Shown: positions 1 through 12,229, counted from the stretch's first letter. The stretch is 64,000 nt of DNA from Linnemannia elongata (GCA_036320915.1 JAXBDG010000002.1:1054001-1118000); one strand, 5' to 3'. A program made the numbers and translations. Notes: generated by a model from the letters alone, not told the origin.

Positions 1-870
1 CGCAGCAGACCGTCAAGACCTTTCCGCAAACAATACCACTTGTTGAGTCTAAAGCGCCCACGATGGACAGATGAGGAAAAGGATATGCTGTTGAAGTTTG
101 TCCGCCAAGGATACTCCTCCTATGACGTTCACACCCATTTTCCTTTCCGATCGATCTGCTCTCTTGACAGTCGAATCGCAAGAATTCGCACGGAGGAGCA
201 GAGGAAGGGCACCATCGCCAAGAAGCCACGGCTCAGCATCCAAAAGATGGCATGGGGCGTCAAGGAGGATGAGTGGTTGGTGAAGCGACTGCAGGAGTAT
301 GGATTTAAGGACCGCAAGGAGGAGGATGTGTCCTGGCCCGAGATCGCGAACGGGACAGTGAACGGCAAGACCTTGGGGCGGACTGCGACGTCGTGCAAGA
401 GGCGGTGGGCGATCATCAATCCTTCAAGTGAGAGGCTCCACGGCCTCTGGTCCAAGGAGGAGCTTGATAGACTGGAGAAGGCCGTTCGATCTCAATTGCC
501 AGATCCAGCGAGCGTGGCTGCAGAGACGAATGTCGATTCGACTTTGGCACTCAACAAGCTCGGACTGCCCCTCTACGGGGACCATATGGCGACGGTGGAC
601 TGGGACGAGATATCGAAGGCTGTTGCGACGCGATCTGGAGTGCAGTGTCGAAGTCACGTGTACAAGACCTTTGCGAGCGGCACGGAGGGCAGATGGAACG
701 AGTTTGAAACCGAGCGACTTGTGAGGGGCGTTGACAACTACGGCCATGACTGGCACAAGGTCGCGGAAGCTGTTGGATCCCGGTCGGCTTTCCAGGTCCG
801 GCAAAAGTACTTTCTAATGATTGCCAAGAGCAAGCAGAAGCAGCAGGAGAAGCAGCAAGAGCAGCAATAG
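1..870 (+). CDS. Myb/SANT-repeat DNA-binding protein, 3' part (5' end outside window)
   Basis: The reading frame is open from base 1 to the TAG at 868-870, so the start lies upstream of the window. The protein holds three or four degenerate Myb/SANT repeats: one starting RPRWTDEEKDML near the left edge, one around WGVKEDEWLVKRLQEYG, one around LWSKEELDRLEKAV with a long spacer before VDWDEISKAV, and a well-formed last repeat RWNEFETERLVRGVDNYG followed by HDWHKVAEAV and QVRQKY. Regularly spaced Trp residues (WTDEE, WPEI, WAI, WSKEE, WDEI, WNEFE, WHKV) support this. It ends in a Lys/Gln tail. Multi-repeat Myb proteins normally bind DNA in the nucleus; the target cannot be told. AATAAA lies at 905-910, just before the next gene in the same direction. 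Confidence 0.85.
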   Translation, partial: RSRPSRPFRKQYHLLSLKRPRWTDEEKDMLLKFVRQGYSSYDVHTHFPFRSICSLDSRIARIRTEEQRKGTIAKKPRLSIQKMAWGVKEDEWLVKRLQEYGFKDRKEEDVSWPEIANGTVNGKTLGRTATSCKRRWAIINPSSERLHGLWSKEELDRLEKAVRSQLPDPASVAAETNVDSTLALNKLGLPLYGDHMATVDWDEISKAVATRSGVQCRSHVYKTFASGTEGRWNEFETERLVRGVDNYGHDWHKVAEAVGSRSAFQVRQKYFLMIAKSKQKQQEKQQEQQ

Positions 871-1018
871 CAGCAGCAGTACTAGCCATGTTTTGATTTG
901 CTGAAATAAACACAAGCAGTCACCAGCTCTTTTCTTTTTCTTTTATGCCTGCACTCAACTCTCTCCGTCCCCTTTCAACTTAACCACAACCAACCAACCA
1001 ACCAACCACACGGAAACA

Positions 1019-2757
1019 ATGGAAGGACAGACGCCTGCAAAGTTGTCACTCGACTCGCTCATGTCAACAGTGCTGCCATCACTCGACGTCAACGCCTCCT
1101 CAGTGAATGCAACAAAAAAGTTCAAACGTGTCCGTCCGCCACCAACATCAGCCTCTACTCAGCCTGCACCTTCTCCTTCCACAGGAGCACCCGCAACTAC
1201 CTCAGCCGTGCCTCCTACCGCCCCTCCTCACACAGCAGCTGGCACGATGACCACGACGACGCACATTCCAAAGAACGTGCCGTCAGATATTGCAGCAGCC
1301 GCACAAGCCGTCTTTTCAGCGCCAACATCTTCAACGCCCGCACCAACCGCAGCCGCTATCAACGAGAACCAGATCAACACCAACAATCTCAGTAATAGTG
1401 CAAAGAAGCGGAATCGGAAACTTAAGAGGAAACACAATAGCAACAATCAGGGCGACTCAGCAGGATCGACCCCCGCATCCTCAGAAACAAAAAACACCCA
1501 AGCAGGGCCATCATCAAACCAGAAGCAAGGAGCAAAGAGAAAAAACAACAACAACGCTAATCCGGGCAAGGTAAGGACGTTTTCTTTTTGGGATCGCATA
1601 CAAGGATGTCTCAAGTCCTTTTGCGTGGTACTAATGGTATCAACAATGCTTATTATATAACTGAATAGAACCAAAAGAGGTCAAAGTACGACCCACAGAC
1701 TATTGCACGGAATCTGGATGCTCAACCTGAACTCGTTGGGGTGTCCAAGGACGACGACTTTTCAGAACTACTGATTCAACATGTCACACATACCAACAAG
1801 ATGCTTCAACGTGATCTCCAAGAACAGAGCAGGAAGATGTTGGCGGAGCAGAAACGGCAGGCAGAACTCTTGGCCGCCCAGGTAGCAGGATTGACTGCGC
1901 CGGACGACACTGCCGCGGCGCCCTCAACAACCCCCACCCCTACGCAGGAGCAGCAGCACGGGCATCAACGTAATAACAACAATCAAAAATCAGCGCTTCA
2001 AAACAGAAACAACCAAGGCAACAACAATAACAATGGACAACCTCATCAGAAGCGCCAGCAAACACCCTTTGTGCCCAAGAAGGATTGCGTGTACTTTTTG
2101 CAAGGCACATGTCGAAAGGTATGTTTTAGATTCATGCTTCGTCCGTATCATTGTATTCTATTGTTGAAAGGTGTATATTTTTGGTGAATCGGGAATCTAA
2201 CTGCTCTTGCACTTTGTCCATTCGCTTGTGTTAAAACGTGTTAGGCGGTTTGCACGTTTAAGCACGATATTGAAGCTCAACAGGCAGCAATGGCAGCTAA
2301 GGAAGCAGACTCGACGATCAAGAGGGAGGCGAGCAGGAAGGCGCGTGGAGTATGTAACTTTGAGAAGGTTGGCTCCTGTGCCAAGGGAGACATGTGTCTG
2401 TTCTCGCACGATCTCAGCGAAGAACCCTGCACGTACTACCATCTTCGAGGCATTTGTGAGCGAGGAGATAACTGCCGATTCGGCCACACACCCATCTCGC
2501 CCGAGCGGTTGCGTAAACTGCGCGAAGATCTGGAGGTCAAGTTGCGGGAGAAGAACGAGATGCAGGCTATGGCTAATGCCAACTTTAACGCGAATGGTAA
2601 CGCCGACATTAACCCACAAGGCGCAGGTGCTGCGCCTGCGTTTCAGATGGGGGTTATTAGCCATGGCACCCAAGGACTCGCCCAGATGGATCCTCAAGGA
2701 TACACTCCAGGACATCCTCAGTTTGACCCTCAAGGATACATACAGCAGAGACCATGA
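1019..2757 (+). CDS. CCCH zinc-finger protein with three C-terminal fingers (ZC3H4/6/8-like layout)
   Basis: Three exons, 1019-1570, 1669-2118 and 2245-2757, join in frame to 504 residues; both introns (98 and 126 nt) are GT-AG, and the first holds TACTAAT. The N-terminal two thirds are low complexity (Pro/Thr/Ala, then Asn/Gln/Lys). Three CCCH fingers follow at the C-terminus: the first is split by intron 2 (CVYFLQGTC, then after the junction VCTFKH), the second is CNFEKVGSCAKGDMCLFSH and the third CTYYHLRGICERGDNCRFGH. Splicing is needed to complete finger one, which supports the model. Tandem CCCH fingers usually bind RNA. The layout resembles animal ZC3H4/6/8 and fungal mRNA-processing proteins, but orthology is not claimed. 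AATAAA lies at 2774-2779. Confidence 0.85.
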
Positions 2758-2989
2758 TCCACCCTCACCATCAAATAAAAATACGCATTTGCATAGAACA
2801 ACGGTGAACATACATCAAAAATTCATTTTGGTGGCGCTCTTTTTATTTAATTTTCAGCCACCACATCGTATGTCTCATCATCCTTTTTTAGCATTTCGAC
2901 GTCCTCATTCCATTTTGTTTGTTGTTCATTCTCCATTATTTACGCCTTTCCCTTTTGTAACTCATAAGCGGAATCCTCTCAATGTTTTA

Positions 2990-4393
2990 ATGAAGTTTTC
3001 CTCAGAGCTCCCATACTTTTGCCTTTTCATCCTCTCACTATGGCTTTCAGGAACGCTCTTCGAAGAACTCCTACGCTGTCGACTTGTCGGTGAACTCTTC
3101 ATCGGACTCCTCTTTGGGAACTTGAGCCCTGGCACGCTCTTACCGACCGACAAGACTTTACTCATCCTAGCTGGAGAGGTCGGGGTTCTGGGATTGGTCT
3201 TTGAGGCCGGATTAGGGACTGATATCCGCCGGGTCGTGAAGGCTGGGCCGAGAGCGGCGCTTGTTGCAGGCGTGGGGATTGTGGTCCCATTAGCGACTGG
3301 GTTTGGGTTCATGTATGGAGTTTCGAAGCTGAGGCATATCCAGGCGCTGGAAGGAGGGGTGGGTGTAGGAAATGGAGATTCGTCTGATGTCGTGATTGAG
3401 GCTGTTGCGTCTGGTGCTTCGTTGGCTTCGACGTCGATTGCGATTGCGGTGACGATGATGAAGCAACAAGGGATTCTGGATACGGCAATCGGGACGCTTA
3501 TTACAACGGCGGCGATGTTGGATGATGTTGTGAGTCTTATCTTGTTAGGGATTGTTTCGAGTATTGGCGGATCGGGATCGGGAATTCGGCCTATGACGGT
3601 GATCCAGCCGTTGCTTGCGAGTTTTGGGATCATTCTGGTGGGTGTCGGTGGATGTGCTGTTGTTTCGAGGGTCAAGTCCAGGAAGGCATCTTCTATTGAT
3701 GGCGATACAGAGATGGTGGATGTTCAGAGTGTGGCTGAGAGGGATGGTGATACCGGGATCCACCCTAAGAAAAGGTTGACAATCCGCCACCACAACAACG
3801 TCAGGACTCGAATCTCAGTCTTTTTTACACCGTTCGCACCTACGATCAAGCTAGCAGGGATGCTCATCGCCGGGCTTGCATACAGCATCCTGGCGGAATA
3901 CCTGGGCAGCTCACGTCTTTTGGGTGCTTTTGTTGCCGGTGTCTTCTTCTCTGCATTTAAGGACCTCTGTCGGATGTACGAGGAGAAGATTACCGACAAG
4001 ATCCAACCAACTATGAGCGCCATCTTCTTTGCGACCATCGGGTTCGCGATCCCGTTGACCAAGATCTTGGAGCCGGTCCTGTTTGGGTGGGGGGTTGTCT
4101 ACGCTGTGATTGCTTCGCTTTCGAAACTGGCGACCGTGGTTGTCGTCCCTGCACAGATATCTTCTGAGGAGGAGGAAGAGGAGAGTGGCAACAAGGGAGG
4201 ACAATATAGCGCTAGATGGATGGTCGGTACGGCGATGATTGCTCGAGGAGAACTTGGGCTATTGATGGTACAGCAGGCGCAGGCGCAGGGTGTTATGAAT
4301 CAGACATCTATGGTTATCACGACATGGTCCCTCGTCCTTGCGACTCTTTTTGGTGTTGGTGCCTTCAGCATTGTCATGAAACAGAAATCCTAG
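2990..4393 (+). CDS. CPA2-family cation/proton antiporter (Kef-type exchanger)
   Basis: A single open frame of 467 residues with about 11-12 hydrophobic segments. The N-terminal pattern LVGELFIGLLFGNLSPGTLLP matches the GELLAGILLGP motif of Kef/NapA-type antiporters. TTAAMLDDVVSLILLGI carries the Asp pair of the ion-binding helix, and ARGELGLLM near the C-terminus is another family signature. A hydrophilic loop at about 3700-3790 separates the two halves. Family members exchange K+ or Na+ for H+ across a membrane; substrate and membrane are not determined. ATG 2990 leads straight into the first membrane helix; an in-frame ATG at 2870 would add 40 residues. No intron is needed. AATAAA is at 4397-4402. 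The gene converges on the GST gene with only about 117 bp between the stop codons. Confidence 0.85.
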   Translation: MKFSSELPYFCLFILSLWLSGTLFEELLRCRLVGELFIGLLFGNLSPGTLLPTDKTLLILAGEVGVLGLVFEAGLGTDIRRVVKAGPRAALVAGVGIVVPLATGFGFMYGVSKLRHIQALEGGVGVGNGDSSDVVIEAVASGASLASTSIAIAVTMMKQQGILDTAIGTLITTAAMLDDVVSLILLGIVSSIGGSGSGIRPMTVIQPLLASFGIILVGVGGCAVVSRVKSRKASSIDGDTEMVDVQSVAERDGDTGIHPKKRLTIRHHNNVRTRISVFFTPFAPTIKLAGMLIAGLAYSILAEYLGSSRLLGAFVAGVFFSAFKDLCRMYEEKITDKIQPTMSAIFFATIGFAIPLTKILEPVLFGWGVVYAVIASLSKLATVVVVPAQISSEEEEEESGNKGGQYSARWMVGTAMIARGELGLLMVQQAQAQGVMNQTSMVITTWSLVLATLFGVGAFSIVMKQKS

Positions 4394-4510
4394 TCAAATA
4401 AAAAGCATACAGCTGGAATACCATCTTTATTTATTGAATTAAACCAAAGCTGGCGCAAAGGTGCAAAATGTAGAGGTGCATAGCAGACTCAAGGGTAGCC
4501 CCATGAAAAC

Positions 4511-5414
4511 TCAGATAGCATCAATGGAAGAAAAAGGATGAAAAGCCCCAAACTTGCCCTTCCACTCCTCCATCGCCATAACCGTCTTCTCAACCTTCTT
4601 GATCGGGCCCTCCTCATCCAATTTAACCCCCAACCCTTCAAACAACCGAATCCAATGCAAAAGGGTCAAATCCGGGTAGGTCAACTTATCTCCCCAGTAA
4701 TGACCGTTGTTCCCATTCTTCATCAACCAACGTTCTTGGGTTGCGATGAACAAGGGGAGGGTTTTAGTGTTGAACACGGAGGAAGGATCGGCGATGGATT
4801 CGTGGATGGGGGTTTTGGGGACGAAGCAGTTGTTGTAGAGGTTGAAGTAAATGTTGAGGGAGATGGATTTCAGGGTGGCGGATTCTTCGGGTGTGGTGCC
4901 GAGCCAGCCAAACTTCTCGGCCAGGTAGTGCTAAAATGTGGAGGTTGCGTTTTGAAAACAAAGGGGTTTGTTAGCTATGCTGCTGCGCAGTATGTGTTGA
5001 CTGTGTAGGGACGCGTTTGCAGGTTTCTGCTAGGGAGAGACCTACTTCGATGGCAAGCGACTCGCCCAGTTCGAGGGTTGTCCCGTCGGCCTTGGTTTCA
5101 ATCAAGACGGGGACCTGGCCAAAAGGGAGGGCGGCACGATCGGCGGCGACTTCTTCGGCTGTGATAACCTTGTTGGTGTACTTGACACCCTTCAAGTGAA
5201 GCATGACACGAATCGTGACTATTTCGGTGAAGTAAAAAAAGCGTTACGAAGAAGCGGAGGGTTAATTGTGGGTATAGAGGAGCTAGAGGGCAATGGCCAT
5301 TTGTTGATGAAGGTGGGTGACTAAGGAGGAGGAAGTGCGGTTACCGGCGCGGCCCATGGCTTTCATGTAGTGAAGGACAAACGTCGAGTCATTGTTGGTC
5401 GATTGCGCGGTCAT
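4511..5414 (-). CDS. Glutathione S-transferase
   Basis: Three exons on the minus strand, 5414-5345, 5218-5046 and 4930-4511, give 220 residues, the usual cytosolic GST length. The N-terminal thioredoxin-like half reads FVLHYMKAMGRA, then TIRVMLHLKGVKYTNKVI, then ALPFGQVPVLIE with the cis-Pro loop (QVPVL) and the glutathione-contact motif LGESLAIEHYLAEKFG, where ESLAIE is completed across intron 2. The helical C-terminal half contains LTYPDLTLLHWIRLFEGL, the (T/S)xxD capping-box region. It conjugates glutathione to electrophiles or peroxides in the cytosol; the N-terminus resembles sigma-type GSTs, but the class is uncertain. Introns are 126 and 115 nt. Confidence 0.9.
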
Positions 5415-6032
5415 GGTGAAGAGTGAGAAAAATGAGGGTGATTGTTGTTGTTGGTAGTTGTTTTTCTTGTTGCTGCTTTGGTTGGCAATTGCAAAAGAGG
5501 AGGAACGTCGTTCGTATTTTATAGAAAAAGAGTGTTCGGAGCAAAATGAAAAGAAAGCTGAAGACATAGCTAATAAACCGTCCGAAATGACGCGAAATGA
5601 TCAATTGGAAAGGGGTAGAGCAATGTTAGGAAAGACACCGATTGGCGTTTCCAGGTTACGCGTGGTGGACTCTGAGCATATTCCAAAAATTAGTGGCGTC
5701 TCCTAGAATTGGATTATTCAGCAAACAAAGAACGACAATGTGCCACGTTGATGCCAATAGAAACTGAGGCACACGCAGCGTTCGACTCTTAGGTCTCTAT
5801 AGTTATTGAGGAGGAGCTCTTAGCTCATCAATTGATCGACATGCTGGCAAACACCTGCCATTGCAAACAAGGCCTTGCTAAAGTTGCTTAATGGCAATGC
5901 AGGATCCAATTGAAATTGGCCAACGAACAGCGAGCCCTAGAATTTTTTAGGCATCTGCGCAGCGCGCTTACTTTCTATATACATACACACGCGCGCGTTT
6001 GTATCAAACACAAGCACCGTATCTAAATCTTT
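5415..6032. other. Intergenic: GST promoter side and 3' flank of the ASNSD1-type gene
   Basis: 618 bp between the GST start (5414, minus) and the stop of the next minus-strand gene (6033). The GST-proximal 150 bp are AT-rich. Farther left there are scattered short ORFs but no protein-like segment, tRNA or long repeat. Confidence 0.6.
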
Positions 6033-8486
6033 TTATTCTGCTGCTCTATCTACGACCTGCTGCCCTATTTCAGATCTCCCACTGTCTGTCATTTTAGCAG
6101 TTCGGGCACCAAACTGGACAGCGCGCTTCCAATGAGAACTTGCGCGGTTAAAGCCTAGTTCGCGGGCAACATGTCGCAGCAGAATTTTCTCGCCCACTCC
6201 GCGTGGGTACCTGAGATCGACTTTGAGATCCACTCGCAGTTTGCTCAGGAACTGGACTACGTTTGTGCTTAGGAATGGGTAGCGTGCCTCTTTGCCGTGG
6301 TCAGATATGATCCTATCATCTCGGCCTAGTTAGACGTTGATCGATAAGTTAGGATGACATCTTCAAATGATACTAACAGAGTTTTGGCTGCGCAGGAATT
6401 GTTGAAGGGATGACTTACCCAGGTTACGGGTTGATATCCTGTCAAGGTCGAGTTGAAGTTCATGGATGAGCCCCTCCCAACCTGCTGCCGTGAACTGGTC
6501 CTTGTGACGAGAGTACCCGCCGAGTTGTTCATCCGCTCCCAGTCCAGACAAGAGTACTTTTGCTTGACTCGTGTAAGCTTCCAGCTCGCCCTGGTCATTC
6601 TTGATGTATCCGATCCCACGCGAAGCGAACCAGAATGCCATTGCAATGCTCTACAAATCCAATCGTGTGTAGTGTTAAACACCTTGACGCAATACAGTAC
6701 TGCTCATCAGATATACAAAAAGAAGCAACTCATTACCAGGTCCATGACGGTTTCAAGAGGCGCTATCCGCTCCAGGATCTCGGATCGCTGTGCCATGGCT
6801 TCCTCAAATGGGACATTCACTTCGACAAAGTTCCAGTGTCTCTGAGGAGAAATCTTTCTCAGTTCAGCAAGACTCTCGTATCCTGTCGTCCGATCAGGTA
6901 CATTGAACCGTGTGTCAGGCTTTACTGATTTTGAGTTTTCATTATTGGCCTTGCCGCCGTCGGTTGATCCTGACGATTCTGCAACACCTTGCTTCTTCTT
7001 GAGACGCTTTTGCGCTAGAGCTTCCTCTGCCGCCTTGGCTTTGACAGACCGAGGGTTTTCGAATCCGACATTTAATAGATCAATCGCCTCGCCTTCGGGG
7101 AGGAATCTGTCTGCCAATGCTGCCAGACAGAGGCAGTCCAAACCACCTGAGAACAAAATGGCCACACGAGCATCATGTACCAGCCTAAGGGGTTAAAATA
7201 TATGCGTAAGTATCCTATACTTTCTATGAATCCAATCACGGCAATCTCGAGCAGTGCGCTTACCCAGTTCTGGGAATGTCCTGTACTCTTCGTCTGACAG
7301 AGTCGCCCAGGACTTCAATCATTCCTGTGATCGCCTCCTTCATGGCCTCTGTGATTGGGGGCACCACATCAGGGTGCGCTTGGTCAAATTTGAGGCCGTC
7401 TGGAAATGGCACTGAGAGCTCCGAATCCTGAGGAACGGCGCTATTCACTCTCCCGAATGGCAATGTCTACGTAATGTCGGTGGTGCAGTGTTAGAAAAAT
7501 CAGAAATGCGTTATCAAGAAGCATTATCATTGCATAAGGATGAGAGAGACGTACCATTGTGCCAGGTTCATTGGCACTAGATGACTGAGCCGGAATCCAT
7601 GGGTGCTTGGTGACGACTTTTGGGCTATTGGAGGCAAGCGACAGGCTGTAGATTCCATCCGCGGGAACTTCCTCCAAACGCAGTAGCTCGCTGCGGAAGG
7701 CGCTGTATCCAGTCGATGTGAGAATGAAGGGCAATCCGACTGTCGACTCTCCCTGATCAGACTTGTGCCACAGAAGCGAGCGTCGACCCAGACAGTCGCG
7801 ACCAAAGTACACTGATTGAGAATGCACCTAAGAGATATATCAGATAGTCAAAAACATTAGTCTCATGGTCCTAACTCTCGTACATGACAAGGCTAGTGGT
7901 TCTCGATTATATGCCATAGTCCTTACATGAAAGTAGACGAATGCGTAAGGTCCTTCAATCGTGGCCATGAGGTTCAAGAAATCCTGTCTATGATCCTGTG
8001 GTCCGTCATAGCACCTAGTGGAAATCGCCTCCAATTGATCCATGAGAACCCTGCCGTCGTTTTCGTGGTGATCTACAGCAATGCCGTCAAAGATCTCGCC
8101 GTTCCAAAGGAGAACATTTCCTGTAGGGGACACATGGGGCTGACGAGTGACGTGATCTCCACGCAGATGAAGAACGGCGCCATAGAAGGTCATATCGATG
8201 TTGCTGCTCCATGTAGGGTCCAGGCTATCGCTGTTCGGCTGACTCAGGGCGACACTGTGAGAATCCTGCGCACTAGGTCCTAGGATGAAATTGAATCCAA
8301 ATTATTTAGGATACAGGGGGTCCCTGGAATTGCAAGTAAAGATAAATGAAGGCTAAGCATGTGGGCTGGACAGGGGTATTGGATACCTCGCCTGGAGTTC
8401 AGTTCCTGGAGGGTGGACCAGGTAGGTGCAAATTTATCTGTGGGTTCGACATTCCTGTCCTGAATGCTGAAGAGGATGCCGCACAT
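6033..8486 (-). CDS. Asparagine synthetase domain-containing protein (ASNSD1 / YML096W type)
   Basis: Seven exons (8486-8387, 8279-7927, 7827-7555, 7466-7264, 7184-6737, 6650-6419, 6325-6033) join in frame to 633 residues. The N-terminus MCGILFSI is that of class II glutamine amidotransferases with Cys2 as possible nucleophile; [11 protein letters not shown] and [12 protein letters not shown] follow. The ATP-pyrophosphatase loop is FSGGLDC (residues 321-327), Cys replacing the usual Ser. The C-terminal half has [32 protein letters not shown] and [19 protein letters not shown], diagnostic of the ASNSD1 subfamily rather than of true asparagine synthetase, which is shorter. The biochemical role of this subfamily is poorly known; synthetase activity should not be assumed. 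Confidence 0.93.
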
Positions 8487-8775
8487 GTTGTCTTTGAGAG
8501 AGTGTTTTCAGCTGGCAACAACAACAAGGTGAAGGTATGTCAGGGGAGGAATTTCACTGCGAGCACAAGCCACTCTCCCTTTCTTCTTTTCCAGGTCCAT
8601 TGGGCTCCAAACTACAGTTGTTGAAAAACGTGCAGCCGCTGTCCTGTCTAGACCTCTTCTTTCTCTTCGCCGACGCCCCCTCTCCACTCTTCTTCTTTTT
8701 TGCTGTCGTCAATCACCTCAACAGCACCATCCGCAGTTATCCAAACAAGTAATCATCCACCATCACAAGGAGAAG

Positions 8776-10988
8776 ATGGCGACCTGGCTCTCGAACTACC
8801 TGGGCAGTCTCGGACTTGGCCCGGACTTTGAGCCCTACATCACTGGCGTCCTCTACGACCAGAATCTCTCCGAGGAGGACAAGTCCGCCACCATCTACGA
8901 GTGTCTCGAAGAGAGCTGCGATCTGGTTAGTTAACCCTGCTCGGTCATGGATTCCGCAATTCCTATAAGGTCATAGACTACTAGTTCACCAAAAAGTACA
9001 TCACACTTGTACTACTCTGCCACGAGTCCAAAAGCTAACTACAGGCCCGATACCTTGTATAAAATGCCCCCTTTCTACAGGTAAACGTGAACCTCCAAGA
9101 TGCTGTAGCTGAGCTGTTTGCTCAGTATTCCCAAGGGGGTCTCTTCTGGTTGGAGGCTCCCATGTATGCATATCCAACATCAACCCTAGACATCCAATAT
9201 CCAACAACAGCATCAGTGGGCAGCTCTCGCGCCATTGCCATCGTAAGACCTGCCGACGAGTTCGAACCAAGCGACTCATCTGCTAGCACAACCGGGGGTC
9301 AAGCGAGCCAAGTAGGCCCTGAGGGCTGGGCAAGAATCGACGATGATGAGGATTTATTGGCACAGGGACCTATTACCGTCAACGGCCAGTTCATTGGCGC
9401 TCCTCGGGATGCCCTCGACCCGTTCGACGACGACGAGTTCAACCCATTTGCTCCGCCCAGCGCTTCAGATGCAGAAGTTATCAACGAAGTACGCAGTATC
9501 TCTTATCCCCCACCCATTTTTTATTCCTCCGAGGGAGACCCTACCAACGACGAGACTACATCTCAAATGGACCTGGACCAGGACATGTCGCCGCTGGAGA
9601 TGCTTCAGCTCATTATCGGAGACTTCAGTCCTGAGAAGATCGAAAATGCATTCATGAAGACAGCATACGACTTTGAAAATACTTTGGAGTTGCTGATGGC
9701 CGAAAGGAACAAGCAACCTGCGCCTCTCGTCCCTGCATCTACGGGCGACATCCGCTCGACCCTGACCTGCCGGCATTTCTTGCAAGGAAACTGCTTCCGG
9801 CGAGACTGCTGGTTCAGCCATGACCTCGACTCGATGATCTGCAAGTTCTGGTAAGCGAATAGATATCTCTTTGGGACGTTTATACATCTCGACACCAAAC
9901 CTCCCCCCCCCCCACCGCCCTGAAAGTTGATAATTTGGGCGCTAATAGCCTCCACTTGGCATTGGTTATGTAGGCTGAAAAATCAATGCTTGAAAGGCGA
10001 CACTTGCGAGTTCAACCACCATCTGGAGACAAGCAGAAGCTTTGATGTCCCTGCGCCAGCACCGAAGCAACTACCACCTGCGATGGACGACTTTGACTTC
10101 CCATCGTTGGCCGCCAGCACCTCGACCAAGAGCAAATCTTCAGGCTGGGGTCCCAAATCAAACGGACCAAAGGACTCGAAGAAATCCTCCAAAGCCAGCA
10201 ACGACACCAATCACAAAGCCAAGAATGGCACAAATGGCGCATCCGGCGACAAGGACACTGTGGACGAATTGGCAACGGCTCTGGATGAAAAGGTCAAAGT
10301 GACATCCCCTCCGCTCTTGTCCAAGCCCTTGATCTCTTATTCCGCTACAGCCGCCGCAGCAGCATCGAAACCGCTTATGCACATGCAGAAGTCCGCCACC
10401 CAGAGCAGGAACGTGGAGGAAGAACGCAGGTCATTCAGGTTGCAGAAGGCACCTGACTGTGTCCCGTGGCTCGAGTCTGGATCAGTCCTTAAGGAGACGT
10501 ACCTCAAGGCACGCGCTCAGGCGATCGTGTATGCAAAGGCTCGTAACAACTGCTTCGAGATGGCCAAGGCAGCGTATATTCGAAATGACGGCAAGGCGGC
10601 GGCCAAATATTCGTCTCAAGGACGTGAGTACAACGACTTGATGATGGCGACGCACCGGGAGGCCAGTCGCGAGATTTTCGAATCTCGGAACGGAGGCATG
10701 GTCAAGAGCATCACTCAGGGCGAGACATGGATCGATCTCCATGGACTGCATGTGGACGAGTCGTTGGCCTTTTTGGACGAGTTTATGGAGAAGTTGGAGA
10801 AGGAGGCTTACACGGGCACGGTGTATATTGTTACGGGCACTGGCAATCATTCTGCCAACCTGCGCGCCAAGCTTAAACCGGCCATTATCGACTGGCTAGA
10901 GAGTTGGGGATACAACTGGAAGGAGATGACGATGGATAAAGTCAACGGCGGTCTCTTGGCTGTCCAGGTCATCAAAGGGAAGGCATAA
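8776..10988 (+). CDS. CUE-like / CCCH x2 / DUF1771 / Smr-domain protein (Cue2-N4BP2-related)
   Basis: Exons 8776-8925, 9081-9850 and 9974-10988 give 644 residues. In order: an N-terminal helical segment, a CUE-like helix triplet (about 215-255: PLEMLQLIIGDFSPEKIENA), two CCCH fingers (about 279-320: CRHFLQGNCFRRDCWFSH, then CKFWLKNQCLKGDTCEFNH completed across intron 2), a Ser/Lys linker, DUF1771 (about 481-545: KETYLKARAQAIVYAKARNN) and a C-terminal Smr domain (558-644) with DLHG and GTGNHS. Smr domains of Cue2 and N4BP2 act as endonucleases on mRNA in ribosome-stalling decay; this domain set suggests an RNA-binding, ribosome-associated nuclease, by inference. A run of exon 2 rich in Tyr/Pro (about 9140-9230) could be an alternative intron. 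Introns are 155 and 123 nt. Confidence 0.9.
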
Positions 10989-11080
10989 CCCTTGCTCACA
11001 ATAAAAAAAAATGGAAAAAATAATTAGGCGGTGTTGGTAGTAGTGGTGACTATTGTTTATTATTGGTGGTATTATTGTTT

Positions 11081-12229
11081 TCACCATCCCCTTTCCCTGT
11101 CGTTGTCGCTGATATCGACACCGTGTTCTGCAAACCAGCCCATTGTATTCTGGGAGGTCCCTAATGATGATCCCTGGGTATGGCGAGGTAAAGGGTTCCG
11201 GACATCCATTTCTGTGCTGTTCCGTCCTGTAAATGATGACCTCCTTGAGTTGCGGCCATGAACGTTGCTGTCGTCGTCGTTATCGATTCCGCGCTCCATG
11301 TCACTCATATCATCATCGTCATAGTCGTCCTCGTCGTCCAAGAAGTCAGACTCGTCAGATTCCGATCCGTAATCGGCGCGTCCTGACCCTCCTCCTACTG
11401 CAACGTTGATGCCGGACCTGGAGAGCGAGTGAAGGTGATGCGACGATCTTTCTCCACCACTTCCAACCAACGCCTGATCTTCCAATCCATCATCCTCCTC
11501 GTCCTGATATCCATTTATCGAGAACCCAGTCGCTTCACCGACAAAGTCAGATCCTGAAGAAGTCAAATCAATGGTCGGCATACTATCCTGTCCCAGTTCA
11601 ACAATCCCGCCCGAAGAGCCCGATCTGGCCAAGAGGTGCCCTTGAGGATGGTTATCACGTCCAGAACCTAGTCCCTCGACAGATCTCATGGAAGCCCGAC
11701 TCTGTCTCATAGAAGCGCGTCTCTTCCTGCGTCTCTCGATCCGGATACCTTCACTGGCCGCAATCTCTCGTTTGGCAACTGTCCAGACATAGGCACTGAC
11801 TGCGAGTCCAATTATGATGCTGATCACCATAAAGACAATCTTCAAGTTGCGACCATGGGTATTGCTGTTGACTGGAATGGTTGGCGGCAGAGATCCGTCC
11901 GGGTTGGTGGTTTCGCCTTCAGGTGGTGTGGTAATAGGCGCCAGGGAGGGAAGGGTCGATCCGATATAGACATGTAGTGCCAATTTGGTGAGCGAGAGAG
12001 CTGTAGCGAGAGCGAACGTTGAGAGGGGGATATGGGTTGCGGAAAGAAGCGCGTTCATGACGTTGAACGGGTATGGCGCCAATCGAATCAGGACCAGCAA
12101 CTAAGACGCATGAGAGAGAGAGAGAGAGAGAGGAAGACGTTAGGCAAAATGGGCGTTACAATTTGCGGTGCTGTATCCATCACTGGTACTCCATCTTCCC
12201 TTCCTCTCGCACAATGGCTGTCGTTGACT

